DNA from: SSSZ01 sp036732025
GTDB taxonomy: Bacteria > Pseudomonadota > Gammaproteobacteria > Burkholderiales > Rhodocyclaceae
Assembly (NCBI GenBank): GCA_036732025.1
Contig: DAINDE010000007.1
Location: forward strand, 1-64,000
Direction of reading: 5' to 3'
Length of the DNA: 64,000 bases
In this document: positions 18,839 to 27,380 of the stretch, one piece after another
How the letters are laid out: each line of letters starts with the position of its first letter
Numbering within the stretch: position 1 is the first letter of the stretch
Position numbers and translations under genes: made by a program
The notes under the pieces: model-generated
Told to the model about the DNA's origin: nothing
What the model saw: the letters and a program-made list of their open reading frames with translations, nothing else
Database searches by the model: none

Positions 18839-18857
18839 GCGAATACGAACGATTTGC
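18839..18857 (-). promoter_or_regulatory. Possible Fur box upstream of the receptor operon
   Basis: On the minus strand the 19-bp GCAAATCGTTCGTATTCGC has GC.AAT / ATT.GC symmetry and resembles an imperfect Fur box. It lies in an AT-rich stretch of the receptor promoter region. This is a weak match judged by eye; the iron-uptake context is the main support. Confidence 0.35.
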
Positions 18858-18954
18858 ATTAAACGTTTTCTAGCCAACCTTCCCCCGGCATGGCGGGCAC
18901 GGCCCCCGTCCTTCGCCAGAACAAACAGTTGGGCCGGCCTGTTGACCTGCCGGA

Positions 18955-19983
18955 TCAGTAGTTTTTCGCCGGCCCCTTGGGCGGCATACGGGGCTTGCCG
19001 CTGAAGGTGGCGGGGGGAACCTTGTAGCCCTGGGGCTTGCCGTCCTTGTCGTAGACGATCCTGGCCGACTGCTCCTGGGGCGTCTTGCGGCTGGCGGTGA
19101 TTTCCAGGGTGGCGGCCCGGGGCGCGATGGTGCCGGCATCCATTTCGGCGCGGACGATGCGCACCCGCTCGGCGGCGATGCGGGCGTCGATGGTCTGGGT
19201 GGAGAGATTGCGCGACACCAGCACTTCCCGCATGGCGAGGAGATCTTCCAGCTCCTTGGAGGTACGCAGGGAGCGCTGGGGTGGCCCCCATTTCTCCTTG
19301 GGCTGGGCGACGGCAATGTTGAATTCCTCCGGACTCGCCACCATGCGGGCGAGCTTCAGGCGGTTGAAGCGCATGGCCCATTCCAGGGCGCCGTCGCCCC
19401 AGTCGTTCTTGACGCCGCGGTCGGCGCCCTTTTCGATGAGGCTGCGGGCAAGATCTTCGTGGCCCTCGTAGATGGCCATCATGAGCGGGGTTGAGCCGTT
19501 GCTGCTGCGGGCGTTGATGTCCGCCCCCTGGTCCATGAGGAAGGCCGCCAGTTCCTTGTTGCCGTTGAAAACGGCGTAGTGCAGGGCGGACCAGCGCTTT
19601 TCCCCGGCGTTGATGCGGGCGCCCCGCTCCAGCAGCCATTTCACCGCATCGCCCTTGCCCCGCCAGGCTGCCAGCACCAGGGCCGATTCGCCGGCGTCGT
19701 TTGCCTTGTCGATGTCGGCGCCGCGGGAAAGGAACAGGCGCATCAGCTCCAGGTTGCCCTCCCAGGCGCCGATCATCAGGCCGGTGCCGATGCGGCTGCC
19801 CTGGAAATCCGGGTCCAGCCCGGCGTCCAGCCAGGCCTGGGCAAGCGGGATGTCGCCCGATTCCAGGCGCACGGCAAAGGTCACCGGGTCGGGCAGGCGC
19901 GCCTGCTCCGCCGAGATGACTTGTCCAGAGGTGGGCAAGAGCAGCCCCAAGGCGATTATCATTACAGCCCACTGTCGCTTCAT
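18955..19983 (-). CDS. Secreted ankyrin-repeat protein
   Basis: A 342-residue protein with a signal peptide (MKRQWAVMIIALGLLLPTSG). About five ankyrin repeats cover residues 30-200, for example GTGLMIGAWEGNLELMRLFL, SALVLAAWRGKGDAVKWLL and STPLMMAIYEGHEDLARSLI. The C-terminal 130 residues are charged and not recognised. The start at 19983 gives a clean signal peptide; in-frame codons upstream run into the divergent tonB gene. Ankyrin repeats mediate protein contacts, and this one would act in the periplasm. It is divergent from tonB and upstream of the TonB-receptor operon, so a role in that uptake system is possible but unproven. Confidence 0.85.
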   Translation of the reverse strand: MKRQWAVMIIALGLLLPTSGQVISAEQARLPDPVTFAVRLESGDIPLAQAWLDAGLDPDFQGSRIGTGLMIGAWEGNLELMRLFLSRGADIDKANDAGESALVLAAWRGKGDAVKWLLERGARINAGEKRWSALHYAVFNGNKELAAFLMDQGADINARSSNGSTPLMMAIYEGHEDLARSLIEKGADRGVKNDWGDGALEWAMRFNRLKLARMVASPEEFNIAVAQPKEKWGPPQRSLRTSKELEDLLAMREVLVSRNLSTQTIDARIAAERVRIVRAEMDAGTIAPRAATLEITASRKTPQEQSARIVYDKDGKPQGYKVPPATFSGKPRMPPKGPAKNY

Positions 19984-20020
19984 GTGTTTCCATCCGTTCC
20001 GGCCAGACCCGCATTTTCTC

Positions 20021-20557
20021 ATGACCCGGCCCCTCCGGCCCCAACTCCGGCTCGCCGCCGCCCTGGCCAGCTCCCTCGCCCTGCACCTGCTGCCCTTCAT
20101 GGGCGAGCTGTTGCCACCCCCCCGGCCGCAGCGGCCGCCAACCCTGACGGCACATCTGCGCGCCCTGCCGCCACCCGCGACGATCCCCGAAGACCTGCGG
20201 CTGGAAACGCCGCCGCCGTCCCCGCCCCGGGCCGTCGCCAGCCCTCCCCGCCCCGCCGGGGGCCGGCCGGAGCCCGCCCCCCGGGGCTGGGAGGCCGCAG
20301 TGCAGAAGCAACTGCGCCAACTGGACGAACGCGGCCTGCTCTACCCGCCGGAAGCTATCGCCCAGCGGCTGGAAGGGGTGGTAACGGTGCTTTTCGTCCT
20401 CGACGAGGGGGGGCAAGTCGCCGCCGCCCGGGTGGAACAGGGTAGTGGCCACCCTGTCCTGGACCAGGCCGCCCTGCGTGCCGTGCACACCCTGCGCGCC
20501 CTGCCGGCGGATGCCCCGCGGGAGGCCGTGCTGCCGGTCCGGTTTCGCCTGAGATAG
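20021..20557 (+). CDS. TonB-family energy transducer
   Basis: A 178-residue TonB-like protein. An N-terminal membrane helix (about 9-30, LRLAAALASSLALHLLPF) has the SxxxH-type pattern used to contact ExbB/ExbD (Ser18 and His22 spacing). A proline-rich periplasmic linker follows (about 35-85). The C-terminal TonB domain contains GVVTVLFVLDEGGQVAAARV and HPVLDQAALRAVHTLRALP. It is expected to energise the outer-membrane receptors encoded nearby. No exbB or exbD is in the window. The start at 20021 lies 37 bp from the divergent ankyrin gene start. Confidence 0.88.
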   Translation: MTRPLRPQLRLAAALASSLALHLLPFMGELLPPPRPQRPPTLTAHLRALPPPATIPEDLRLETPPPSPPRAVASPPRPAGGRPEPAPRGWEAAVQKQLRQLDERGLLYPPEAIAQRLEGVVTVLFVLDEGGQVAAARVEQGSGHPVLDQAALRAVHTLRALPADAPREAVLPVRFRLR

Positions 20558-20665
20558 CTGAAAAAACGCCGATTCCGGCAAGCTTCTCGCCGCTAATTTT
20601 GCTATGCTCAAAGTAATAGGCCCAGCCAATATGCTTTCCGGACAACAATAGCAGGGAGAATTGCC

Positions 20666-22294
20666 ATGGCCACGCTTGCCGCTATGCGGGTATCGACCCG
20701 TATCCAGCTTCTTGTCGGATTGACCCTCGTCGGACTCCTCGTCCTCTGCATTACCGCACTGCTGCAGTTGAAGGGCGCCATGCTGGAAGACCGCAAGGAG
20801 AAGACCCGCAATATCGTCGAGGCCGGTCTGGGCGTCCTCGAGCATTTCCACAAACTGGCCCAGGAGGGCAAGCTTTCCGAGGCCGATGCCAAGGCCGGCG
20901 CCCGGGAAACCCTGCGCAAGCTGCGCTACGGCGAGGGCGATTATTACTTCTCCTTCAACGGCGAAGGGGTGTATTTCCTTCATCCCGGCAAGCCCGAATG
21001 GGAAGGCCAGAGCAAGATCGATCTCAAGGACGCCAAGGGCAAGCTGCTGATCCAGGAACTCATCGCCGCAGCCCGGGGCGGCGGCGGCTTCGTCGACTAC
21101 TGGTTCCCCCGGGCCGGCAAGGACACGCAGGAACCCAAGCTCTCTTTCGCCGCCGCCTTCGCCCCCTGGGGCCTGATTCTCGGGACCGGCATCTACATCG
21201 ACGACGTGGACGCCGCTTTCCGCAGGAACGCCCTGCTGCTCGGCGGGATATCCCTAGCGCTGTTGGTGGTGCTGAGCGTCTTCGGCTGGCGGGTGGGGCA
21301 CAGCGTCCTGCACCAGCTTGGCGGTGAGCCCTCCCATGCCGCCCGGGTGATGCGCCAGGTGGCCGACGGCGACCTGACGGCCTCGGTCGGCGATGTGCCG
21401 GCGGGCAGCCTGTTGCACGCGCTGGATTCAATGATCGGCTCCCTGCGCGGCCTGGTGCGGGAGATCAATGACGGCGCCAACCGCGTCGTCGCCGACGCCG
21501 GCCAGATCAGCCACGCTTCCGGCGAGATCACGGCGGCGGCGGAAAGCCAGGCCGACGCTACCTCGGCCATGGCCGCCGCCATCGAGGAACTGACGGTCAG
21601 CTCGACCCATATTTCCGACAGCGCCCGGGAGACCGAGGAAGACTCCCGCAACGCCATGGCCCGGGCCAGCGAAGGCAGCCAGCAGGTCGAGCAGGCGACG
21701 GAAGCGATCCGCAAGATCGCCGCCACGGTCTCCGATGCCTCCGGCCGCATCCACGCCCTGGAAGAGCGCGCCAACCAGATTTCCTCCATCGCCAACGTGA
21801 TCAAGGACATCGCCGGGCAGACCAACCTCCTGGCCCTCAACGCCGCCATCGAGGCGGCCCGGGCCGGCGAGCAGGGCCGCGGCTTCGCGGTCGTGGCCGA
21901 CGAGGTGCGCAAGCTGGCCGAGCGGACATCGCTCGCCACCACGGAAATCGAGGAAATGATCCACGGCATCCAGGGCGATACCGTCGGCGCCGTCGAGGCC
22001 ATGAACGCCGCGCTCCCCGAGGTGGAACACGGCGTGGATCTGGCCGGCTCGGCCTCGGCGTCCCTGCGCGCCATCGAATCCGGCGCCAGCCGAACCCTGG
22101 AGCGGGTCGGCGAAGTCGCCGACGCCACGCGGGAGCAAAGTTCCGCCAGCACCTCCATCGCCCAGCGCGTGGAGACCATCGCTCAGATGGTGGAAGAAAC
22201 GACCGCCACCATCCGCGGCACCGCGGAAACGGCCGGTCAATTGGAAAAAACGGCCCTGGGCCTGAAGAACCAGGTGGAACGGTTTAAGGTCTGA
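20666..22294 (+). CDS. Methyl-accepting chemotaxis protein with Cache sensor
   Basis: A 542-residue chemoreceptor. TM1 is at about residues 14-36. A periplasmic single-Cache domain follows (about 37-185; YGEGDYYFSFNGEGVYFLHP and SFAAAFAPWGLILGTGIYID are family hallmarks). TM2 is at about 190-210, then a HAMP-like linker, then a long cytoplasmic coiled coil. The signalling tip is IAGQTNLLALNAAIEAARAG with GRGFAVVADEVRKLAERT. There is no CheR-binding pentapeptide at the C-terminus. sCache_2 sensors commonly detect small carboxylates; the ligand is unknown. It is a single gene with a stop-spanning hairpin. Confidence 0.95.
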   Translation: MATLAAMRVSTRIQLLVGLTLVGLLVLCITALLQLKGAMLEDRKEKTRNIVEAGLGVLEHFHKLAQEGKLSEADAKAGARETLRKLRYGEGDYYFSFNGEGVYFLHPGKPEWEGQSKIDLKDAKGKLLIQELIAAARGGGGFVDYWFPRAGKDTQEPKLSFAAAFAPWGLILGTGIYIDDVDAAFRRNALLLGGISLALLVVLSVFGWRVGHSVLHQLGGEPSHAARVMRQVADGDLTASVGDVPAGSLLHALDSMIGSLRGLVREINDGANRVVADAGQISHASGEITAAAESQADATSAMAAAIEELTVSSTHISDSARETEEDSRNAMARASEGSQQVEQATEAIRKIAATVSDASGRIHALEERANQISSIANVIKDIAGQTNLLALNAAIEAARAGEQGRGFAVVADEVRKLAERTSLATTEIEEMIHGIQGDTVGAVEAMNAALPEVEHGVDLAGSASASLRAIESGASRTLERVGEVADATREQSSASTSIAQRVETIAQMVEETTATIRGTAETAGQLEKTALGLKNQVERFKV

Positions 22295-22316
22295 GGCGGC
22301 GCTGCCGCCCTCAGAC
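22289..22316. terminator. Bidirectional hairpin between MCP and CoA-transferase genes
   Basis: GTCTGAGGCGGC pairs with GCCGCCCTCAGAC (one bulged C) around GCT. The hairpin includes the stop codons of both convergent genes. There is no strong T run on either side. Confidence 0.5.
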
Positions 22317-23510
22317 TGCCCCGGCAGCGCGCAGGGCGGCGATTTCCGCCGCCCCGTAGCCCACTTCGGCCAGCACCGCATCGGTATGCTCGCCCAGGGC
22401 GGGTCCAAGCCACTCGGTGCTGCCCGGCGTGGCCGACAGCTTGGGCACGATGCCGGGCATCTTCATGGCCGTGCCGTCCGGCAGGCGGGCGGACTGGATC
22501 ATCTCCCGGGCCAGGAACTGGGGATCGGCGAACATGTCGGCCACCGAATAGACCCGGGATGCCGGCACCTCCGCCGCCTCCAGCACCGCCAGCACCTCGG
22601 CTTCGTCATGGGCGGCGCACCAGGCGTCGATGAGGCCGTAGATCTCGTCGCGGCGGGCGTCGCGCCCGGCGTTGTCGTCCAGGGATGGGTCGGCGGCCAG
22701 ATCGTCGCGGCCCATGGCCCGCATCAGGCGCTTGAAGATGGCGTCGCCGTTGGCGCCGATGGTGACGTGCTTGCCGTCCCGGGTGGTATGGGTGTTGGAG
22801 GGCGTGATGCCCGGCATGATGTTGCCGGTGCGCTCCCGCACGAAGCCGAAGACGTCGAATTCCGGGACCAGGGACTCCATCATGGCGAAGATGGCCTCGT
22901 AGAGCGCCACATCCACCACCTGCCCGGCGCCGCCTCCGACTTCCCGATGGCGCAGGGCCATCAGGGCGCCGATCGCCCCCCACAGGGCGGCGATGGAATC
23001 GCCGATGGAAATGCCGGTACGCACCGGCGGCCGATCCGGAAAGCCGGTAACGTAGCGCAGGCCGCCCATGGATTCGCCGACGGCGCCGAAGCCCGGCTGG
23101 TCCTTGTAGGGCCCCGTCTGGCCAAAACCGGAAAGGCGCACCATGACCAGCCCGGGGTTGTCCCGGTGCAGCGCCTCCCAGGAGAGGCCGAGCTTTTCCA
23201 GCACCCCCGGGCGGAAATTCTCCACCAGGATATCGGCGGAAGCGATCAGGCGGCGGACGAATTCCTTGCCCTCCGGGTGCTTGAGGTTGGCCGTCACCGA
23301 CTTCTTGTTGCGGGCCTGCACGTACCACCATAGGGAGGTACCCTCGTACAGCTTGCGCCACTTGCGCAGGGGATCGCCGCCGTCGGGGGACTCCACCTTC
23401 ACCACCTCGGCCCCGAACTCGGCCAGGATGCGGCTGCAGAAGGGCCCGGCGATGAGGGTGCCGAGTTCGACCACCTTGAGTCCGGCCAGGGGTTTTTGCG
23501 TTGATGTCAT
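22311..23510 (-). CDS. CaiB/BaiF family (class III) CoA-transferase
   Basis: A 399-residue formyl-CoA-transferase-like enzyme that moves CoA between acyl groups. Family features are GLKVVELGTLIAGPFCSRIL at the N-terminus, EFGAEVVKVE, the catalytic Asp181 in GISIGDS, and WCAAHDEAEVLAVLEAAEVP. The substrate is not identifiable; relatives act on carnitine, succinate/mesaconate, or aromatic acids. The start at 23510 overlaps the murI stop (TGATG), so the two genes are coupled, although no metabolic link is obvious. Confidence 0.92.
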   Translation of the reverse strand: MTSTQKPLAGLKVVELGTLIAGPFCSRILAEFGAEVVKVESPDGGDPLRKWRKLYEGTSLWWYVQARNKKSVTANLKHPEGKEFVRRLIASADILVENFRPGVLEKLGLSWEALHRDNPGLVMVRLSGFGQTGPYKDQPGFGAVGESMGGLRYVTGFPDRPPVRTGISIGDSIAALWGAIGALMALRHREVGGGAGQVVDVALYEAIFAMMESLVPEFDVFGFVRERTGNIMPGITPSNTHTTRDGKHVTIGANGDAIFKRLMRAMGRDDLAADPSLDDNAGRDARRDEIYGLIDAWCAAHDEAEVLAVLEAAEVPASRVYSVADMFADPQFLAREMIQSARLPDGTAMKMPGIVPKLSATPGSTEWLGPALGEHTDAVLAEVGYGAAEIAALRAAGAV

Positions 23511-24334
23511 CAGGGTTCCCAGTGTTCGACGGGCAGATGCTGCCCCCACAGGCGATCGACCGTTGTGCCCACCGCTTGCGGCGCGCCGCTGGTCGCGACG
23601 GTCAGGCGCCCGTGGCCGCCCCCCAGCAAACCGCCAGCCGCGAGCAGGCGTTCCAGTTGGCGTGCCACTGCCTCGCCGGTATCGAGGAAGGCCGTACCCG
23701 GCGGCATGCGGGCGGCGATGGCCGCCGCCACCCAGGGGTAATGGGTGCAGCCCAGCACCACCACGTCAGTCCCGGCCGCCGCCAGGGGCGCCACGAAGCC
23801 GTCGAGCAGAGCCGCCACCCGGGCGCTTTCCGGTCCCTCGGTCTCGATGGCCTCAGCCAATCCCGGGCAGGCCTGGGCCACCACCCGCAGGTGATTGGCG
23901 TGGTTGCCCACCAGGCGCTGGAAGCGCTCGCTGGCCAGGGTCCGCGTCGTCGCCAGGACGCCGATGGTCCCGTTCCTGGTCAGCGCCGCCGCCGGCTTCA
24001 CGCCGGGTTCCAGGGCCACCACCGGCAGGCTGGTGGCGGCGCGGATCGCCTCCGCCGCCGCCGCCGTGGCCGTGTTGCAGGCGATGACCAGGGCCTTGGC
24101 GCCCCGCCGGGCCAGGGATTCGGCGATGAGCACCCCCCGCTCCTTCAGGAAGCTCTCCGGCCGGTCGCCGTAGGGCAGGAAGCGGGTGTCGGCGAAATAG
24201 AAGAAGTCCTCCTGCGGCAACCGCTCGCGCAGGGCGCGCAAGACGGTCAGCCCGCCGAGGCCGGAGTCGAAGACGGCGATGGGTTGAGGGGGCGGCAAGG
24301 GATTAACGCCTGCGTTCACCGGCGGGCCGAGCAT
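23510..24334 (-). CDS. murI: Glutamate racemase
   Basis: A 274-residue cytoplasmic enzyme that converts L- to D-glutamate for peptidoglycan synthesis. The two catalytic cysteines are present: Cys86 in ACNTATAAA and Cys196 in LGCTHYPW. FDSGLGGLTVLRAL (from residue 22) is the N-terminal signature. It is the first gene of a pair whose stop overlaps the CoA-transferase start. About 20 extra residues precede the conserved FDSG region, so a start further in (for example a GTG at about residue 9) is possible. Confidence 0.95.
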   Translation of the reverse strand: MLGPPVNAGVNPLPPPQPIAVFDSGLGGLTVLRALRERLPQEDFFYFADTRFLPYGDRPESFLKERGVLIAESLARRGAKALVIACNTATAAAAEAIRAATSLPVVALEPGVKPAAALTRNGTIGVLATTRTLASERFQRLVGNHANHLRVVAQACPGLAEAIETEGPESARVAALLDGFVAPLAAAGTDVVVLGCTHYPWVAAAIAARMPPGTAFLDTGEAVARQLERLLAAGGLLGGGHGRLTVATSGAPQAVGTTVDRLWGQHLPVEHWEP

Positions 24335-24375
24335 CGCGAGGCCCGTCGCGGTGGACCGCGTGGTTGGACGTTACT

Positions 24376-24852
24376 CTATCCACCTTGATATCCACTCGGG
24401 AGGGTCTGTAAGAGGCGCCACTCAAGCAGTGTGAAGAGCCACGGTGCGGCGCCAAAGAAGAGACGAAGTCCGCGATCCTCGATCGTCTTGTTGTTTAGAG
24501 CACGAAAGAAGACAACTGCACCAACGACTAAACCAGGAATAAAGAGCGGCAGTGCGCAGTAATACCATATGGCGACGATGCCAATTCCGTGACCGGCCGT
24601 TACCGCGAAGAGATGCGCGATCACCACGATACCTATGTAGATAAGGCCCCACGGAGAGCCTTTGTGAGGCTGCGCAGGAACTTCAGTTGCCGTCGCTAAT
24701 ATCTGCCGGCGCGCATATGCGACCGCGTCCTCAAGCTGGTCGTAGGAGTATTGTTCGAAATGGAATTTGCCACCATCGTGGCTAATTTCATATTTAGCCA
24801 TTAGTTGATCGTGAGTAAGCGCCTCGTCTTCGGAAAATCGGGCCAGGCTCAT
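24376..24852 (-). CDS. Hypothetical membrane protein (accessory islet)
   Basis: Not recognised. The 158 residues begin with a soluble part of about 65 residues (YEISHDGGKFHFEQYSYDQLEDAVAYARRQ, a small sheet-helix fold used in many bacterial membrane proteins). Three hydrophobic segments follow (about 68-90, 95-120, 130-150). Base composition is clearly lower in GC than the neighbours, and codon use is more AT-rich. Both point to recent acquisition. The start overlaps the DUF488 stop (ATGA), so the two are translated together. Confidence 0.65.
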   Translation of the reverse strand: MSLARFSEDEALTHDQLMAKYEISHDGGKFHFEQYSYDQLEDAVAYARRQILATATEVPAQPHKGSPWGLIYIGIVVIAHLFAVTAGHGIGIVAIWYYCALPLFIPGLVVGAVVFFRALNNKTIEDRGLRLFFGAAPWLFTLLEWRLLQTLPSGYQGG

Positions 24853-25247
24853 TTTCCCACCTCCAATAGGCTGGCCCCCGCCGCCGCTAGCAGCTCACGC
24901 AGCAGCGACCGATGGCAGTGTGCTTCGTCCAGGCAATAGCAACCCACCGAGAAATCGCTCCCGCGGGACAAGGCGGCGAGGAGTTCGATGGCGTGGCAGC
25001 TTTCGGGGGCGGCCATTTCAGCCCGGTAGCGGCGGGCGAATTCGGCCCATTGGGCCGGGCTTTCGGCGGCCTTGGCGAACTGGGCGAGTTCCGCGCTCGG
25101 CGCCAGGGTGGGGAACCAGGCGTCGTACCAGTCCTGGGCGGCGTACCCGGCCTTGGGCACGCCCCGGGGCGGCCGGCGCACGGTGCCGATGCGCAGCCCT
25201 TCGCCGGTCGCGCGCGGGCTGCCAAGACGGACTATGCGAACCGCCAT
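24849..25247 (-). CDS. DUF488 family protein
   Basis: A 132-residue soluble protein of the DUF488 family. Hallmarks are VRIVRLGSPRATGEGLRIGTVR at the N-terminus, RRYRAEM in the middle, and SVGCYCLDEAHCHRSLLRELL near the end, where Cys and His residues are conserved. The biochemical role is not established. The start at 25247 has GGAGG at good spacing. It overlaps the small membrane protein downstream by 4 bp and lies 58 bp after ccdB, forming a minus-strand islet between murI and icd. Confidence 0.8.
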   Translation of the reverse strand: MAVRIVRLGSPRATGEGLRIGTVRRPPRGVPKAGYAAQDWYDAWFPTLAPSAELAQFAKAAESPAQWAEFARRYRAEMAAPESCHAIELLAALSRGSDFSVGCYCLDEAHCHRSLLRELLAAAGASLLEVGK

Positions 25248-25305
25248 GGCGTCCTCCCGGTTCTTGCATTGGGTCGGGGGGAAAGAAACGGGGTTCATTT
25301 TTCCC

Positions 25306-25626
25306 TCAGCGCCACGCCCGGGTCCGCAACTCGTCCAACGCGGCCGCGATTCTGTTGCCCTCTTCGGCCAGGGAGCCGATCCGTGCCCCCAACTGGTCGC
25401 AGGCCACCGAGACGATTTCCAGGGGATGCAGGACAACGTCCACGCCCTCCACACGAAACGCCGGGTTGAGGGCGCTGTCGGGCAGGTCGGAAAGCTGGGC
25501 CTTGCGCACCAGGGGGACGACGACGCGGCGGCGAAAGCCATCGTAGAGGGAGGATTGGACGACCACCACGAAGGGAATGGCCTCCCGGTTCCGCCCGGGG
25601 TTGCGATGGACGTCAAACTGGGCCAT
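25306..25626 (-). CDS. ccdB: CcdB family toxin
   Basis: A 106-residue CcdB-like toxin (MAQFDVHRNPGRNREAIPFVVVVQSSLYDG), a family known to poison DNA gyrase. The fold markers VVVPLVRK, LNPAFRVEGVDVVLHPLEIVSV and the C-terminal helix IAAALDELRTRAWR are present. The classical last residues (WGI) are replaced by AWR, so gyrase inhibition is not certain. It overlaps ccdA (TGATG). As a type II toxin-antitoxin unit it may stabilise the neighbouring accessory islet. Confidence 0.88.
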   Translation of the reverse strand: MAQFDVHRNPGRNREAIPFVVVVQSSLYDGFRRRVVVPLVRKAQLSDLPDSALNPAFRVEGVDVVLHPLEIVSVACDQLGARIGSLAEEGNRIAAALDELRTRAWR

Positions 25627-25877
25627 CAGAGGGTCGAGTGCTCGTCGGCAAAGGCGCCTACCCGTTCGTCGAAGGTGTTCCAGGCGGCGACGCTGGCTTC
25701 AACCACCTGCCACCGGGCCTGCCGCTCGGCCTCGGCTTTCTGCACGTAGTCGGCGAGGAGGGCCTCGACGACGCCGGATAGGTTGTCGGTCACCTCCCGC
25801 GCCCGGGCGACGAGGGGTTCGCTGAGGGTCAGGTTGACGGCCCGTTTCCTGGATGAGGAGGATTGGATCGATGGCAT
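25626..25877 (-). CDS. ccdA: CcdA family antitoxin
   Basis: An 83-residue CcdA-like antitoxin. The N-terminal ribbon-helix-helix DNA-binding part includes KRAVNLTLSEPLVARARE, and a flexible C-terminal tail ends WNTFDERVGAFADEHSTL, the part that neutralises CcdB. The start at 25877 follows GCGAGGTGCTCC. CcdA normally represses its own operon. Direct and inverted TATGCGCA repeats lie just upstream. Confidence 0.88.
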   Translation of the reverse strand: MPSIQSSSSRKRAVNLTLSEPLVARAREVTDNLSGVVEALLADYVQKAEAERQARWQVVEASVAAWNTFDERVGAFADEHSTL

Positions 25878-25889
25878 GGAGCACCTCGC

Positions 25890-25908
25890 TATGCGCATAC
25901 TATGCGCA
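25890..25908. promoter_or_regulatory. Candidate ccdAB operator
   Basis: The palindrome TATGCGCATA (25890-25899) is followed by a second TATGCGCA (25901-25908), with repeat starts 11 bp apart, about one DNA turn. The pair lies 13-31 bp upstream of the ccdA start. Ribbon-helix-helix antitoxins bind such arrays, so autoregulation is likely. Confidence 0.5.
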
Positions 25909-25930
25909 CACCTTATCAGCGTTGGGGACA

Positions 25931-25962
25931 AAAAACAAAGCCCCCGACCGGCGGGGGCTTTG
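25931..25962 (-). terminator. Terminator after icd
   Basis: CAAAGCCCCC / GGGGGCTTTG stem (25936-25945 / 25953-25962) followed on the minus strand by a T-rich tract at 25930-25935. It lies just after the dimeric isocitrate dehydrogenase stop and just before the ccdAB operator. Confidence 0.85.
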
Positions 25963-25985
25963 CGCGGCAGAGGCCGAAACGCTGC

Positions 25986-27227
25986 TTACATCCGGGCGAT
26001 CATCGCATCGCCAAAGGCGGAGCAGGAGAGCTCGTTGGCGCCTTCCATGAGGCGGGCGAAGTCGTAGGTGACCTGTTTGTCGCCGATGGCGGCTTCCATG
26101 GACTTGATGACCAGGTTGGCCGCCTCGACCCAGCCCAGGTGGCGCAGCATCATCTCGGCGGAGAGGATGAGGGAACCGGGGTTCACCTTGTCCAGGCCGG
26201 CGTACTTGGGGGCGGTGCCGTGGGTGGCTTCGAAGCAGGCGTACTGGTCGGAGATGTTGGCCCCGGGGGCGATGCCGATGCCGCCGACCTGGGCGGCCAG
26301 GGCGTCGGAGATGTAGTCGCCGTTCAGGTTGCAGGTGGCGATCACGTCGTACTCGGCCGGGCGCAGCAGGATCTGCTGCAGGAAAGCATCGGCGATGGCG
26401 TCCTTGATGATGATTTCACGGCCGGTGTTGGGGTTCTTGAACTTGCACCAGGGGCCGCCGTCGATCAGCTCGGCGCCGAATTCCTTCTGGGCCAGTTCGT
26501 AGGCGGCGTCACGGAAGAGGCCTTCGGTGAATTTCATGATGTTGCCCTTGTGCACGATGGTCACCGACTTGCGGTCATTGGCGACGGCGTACTTGATGGC
26601 GGCGCGCACGAGGCGCTGGGTGCCCTCGACGGAAACGGGCTTGATGCCGATGCCGGAGGAGCCCGGGAAGCGGATCTTCTTGACGCCCATTTCCTCCTGC
26701 AGGAACTTGATGACCTTCCTGGCGCCGTCGGAGCCGTTGGCCCATTCGATGCCGGCGTAGATGTCTTCGGTGTTCTCGCGGAAGATGACCATGTTGGTCA
26801 GTTCCGGGTGCTTGAGGGGGGAAGGCACGCCCTTGAAGTACTGCACCGGGCGCACGCACTGGTAGAGATCAAGTTCCTGGCGCAGGGCCACGTTGAGGGA
26901 GCGGATGCCGCCGCCCACCGGGGTGGTCATGGGGCCCTTGATGGAGACGGAATATTCCTTGAGGGCGTCGAAGGTTTCCTTGGGCAGCCACTCGTCGGGG
27001 CCGTAGAGGCGGGTGGATTTTTCGCCCGCGTAGACTTCCATCCAATGGATCTTCTTCTTGCCGCCGTAGGCCTTTTCGACCGCGGCGTCGATGACCTTGA
27101 TCATCACCGGGGTGATGTCGATACCGATACCGTCACCTTCGATGAACGGGATGATGGGATTGTCCGGGATCGGTTGCCCCGGAACGATTTTCTGACCACC
27201 TTGCGGAACCTTGATGTGCGATGCCAT
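25986..27227 (-). CDS. icd: NADP-dependent isocitrate dehydrogenase (dimeric type)
   Basis: A 413-residue TCA-cycle enzyme that oxidises isocitrate to 2-oxoglutarate with NADP. Signatures are IIPFIEGDGIGIDITPVMI, the substrate loop GGGIRSLNVALRQELDLYQC, and NLNGDYISDALAAQVGGIGI for metal binding. Ser110 in IRSLN aligns with Ser113 of the E. coli enzyme, the residue phosphorylated by AceK, and aceK lies 5 kb away. The start ATG at 27227 has TTGGAG at ideal spacing; a GTG two codons upstream is less likely. Confidence 0.97.
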   Translation of the reverse strand: MASHIKVPQGGQKIVPGQPIPDNPIIPFIEGDGIGIDITPVMIKVIDAAVEKAYGGKKKIHWMEVYAGEKSTRLYGPDEWLPKETFDALKEYSVSIKGPMTTPVGGGIRSLNVALRQELDLYQCVRPVQYFKGVPSPLKHPELTNMVIFRENTEDIYAGIEWANGSDGARKVIKFLQEEMGVKKIRFPGSSGIGIKPVSVEGTQRLVRAAIKYAVANDRKSVTIVHKGNIMKFTEGLFRDAAYELAQKEFGAELIDGGPWCKFKNPNTGREIIIKDAIADAFLQQILLRPAEYDVIATCNLNGDYISDALAAQVGGIGIAPGANISDQYACFEATHGTAPKYAGLDKVNPGSLILSAEMMLRHLGWVEAANLVIKSMEAAIGDKQVTYDFARLMEGANELSCSAFGDAMIARM

Positions 27228-27380
27228 ATCCACTCCAATGCGTTGTTATAGGACGACCTGGGTCTACGTCGACTTTCCCCCCGCGGGGGCGCCGGCAGAG
27301 GGTTCTCCTGCTGCCGGCCAAGGCTGGAATTATGCGGCAAAACGCGGGCCGATGTCAGCCTGGGCAAGGGAGCTAGTCCC

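Noticed and set aside
25863..27251. Plus-strand open frame over icd
   Set aside because: Antisense shadow of icd; no homology recognised and no ribosome site.
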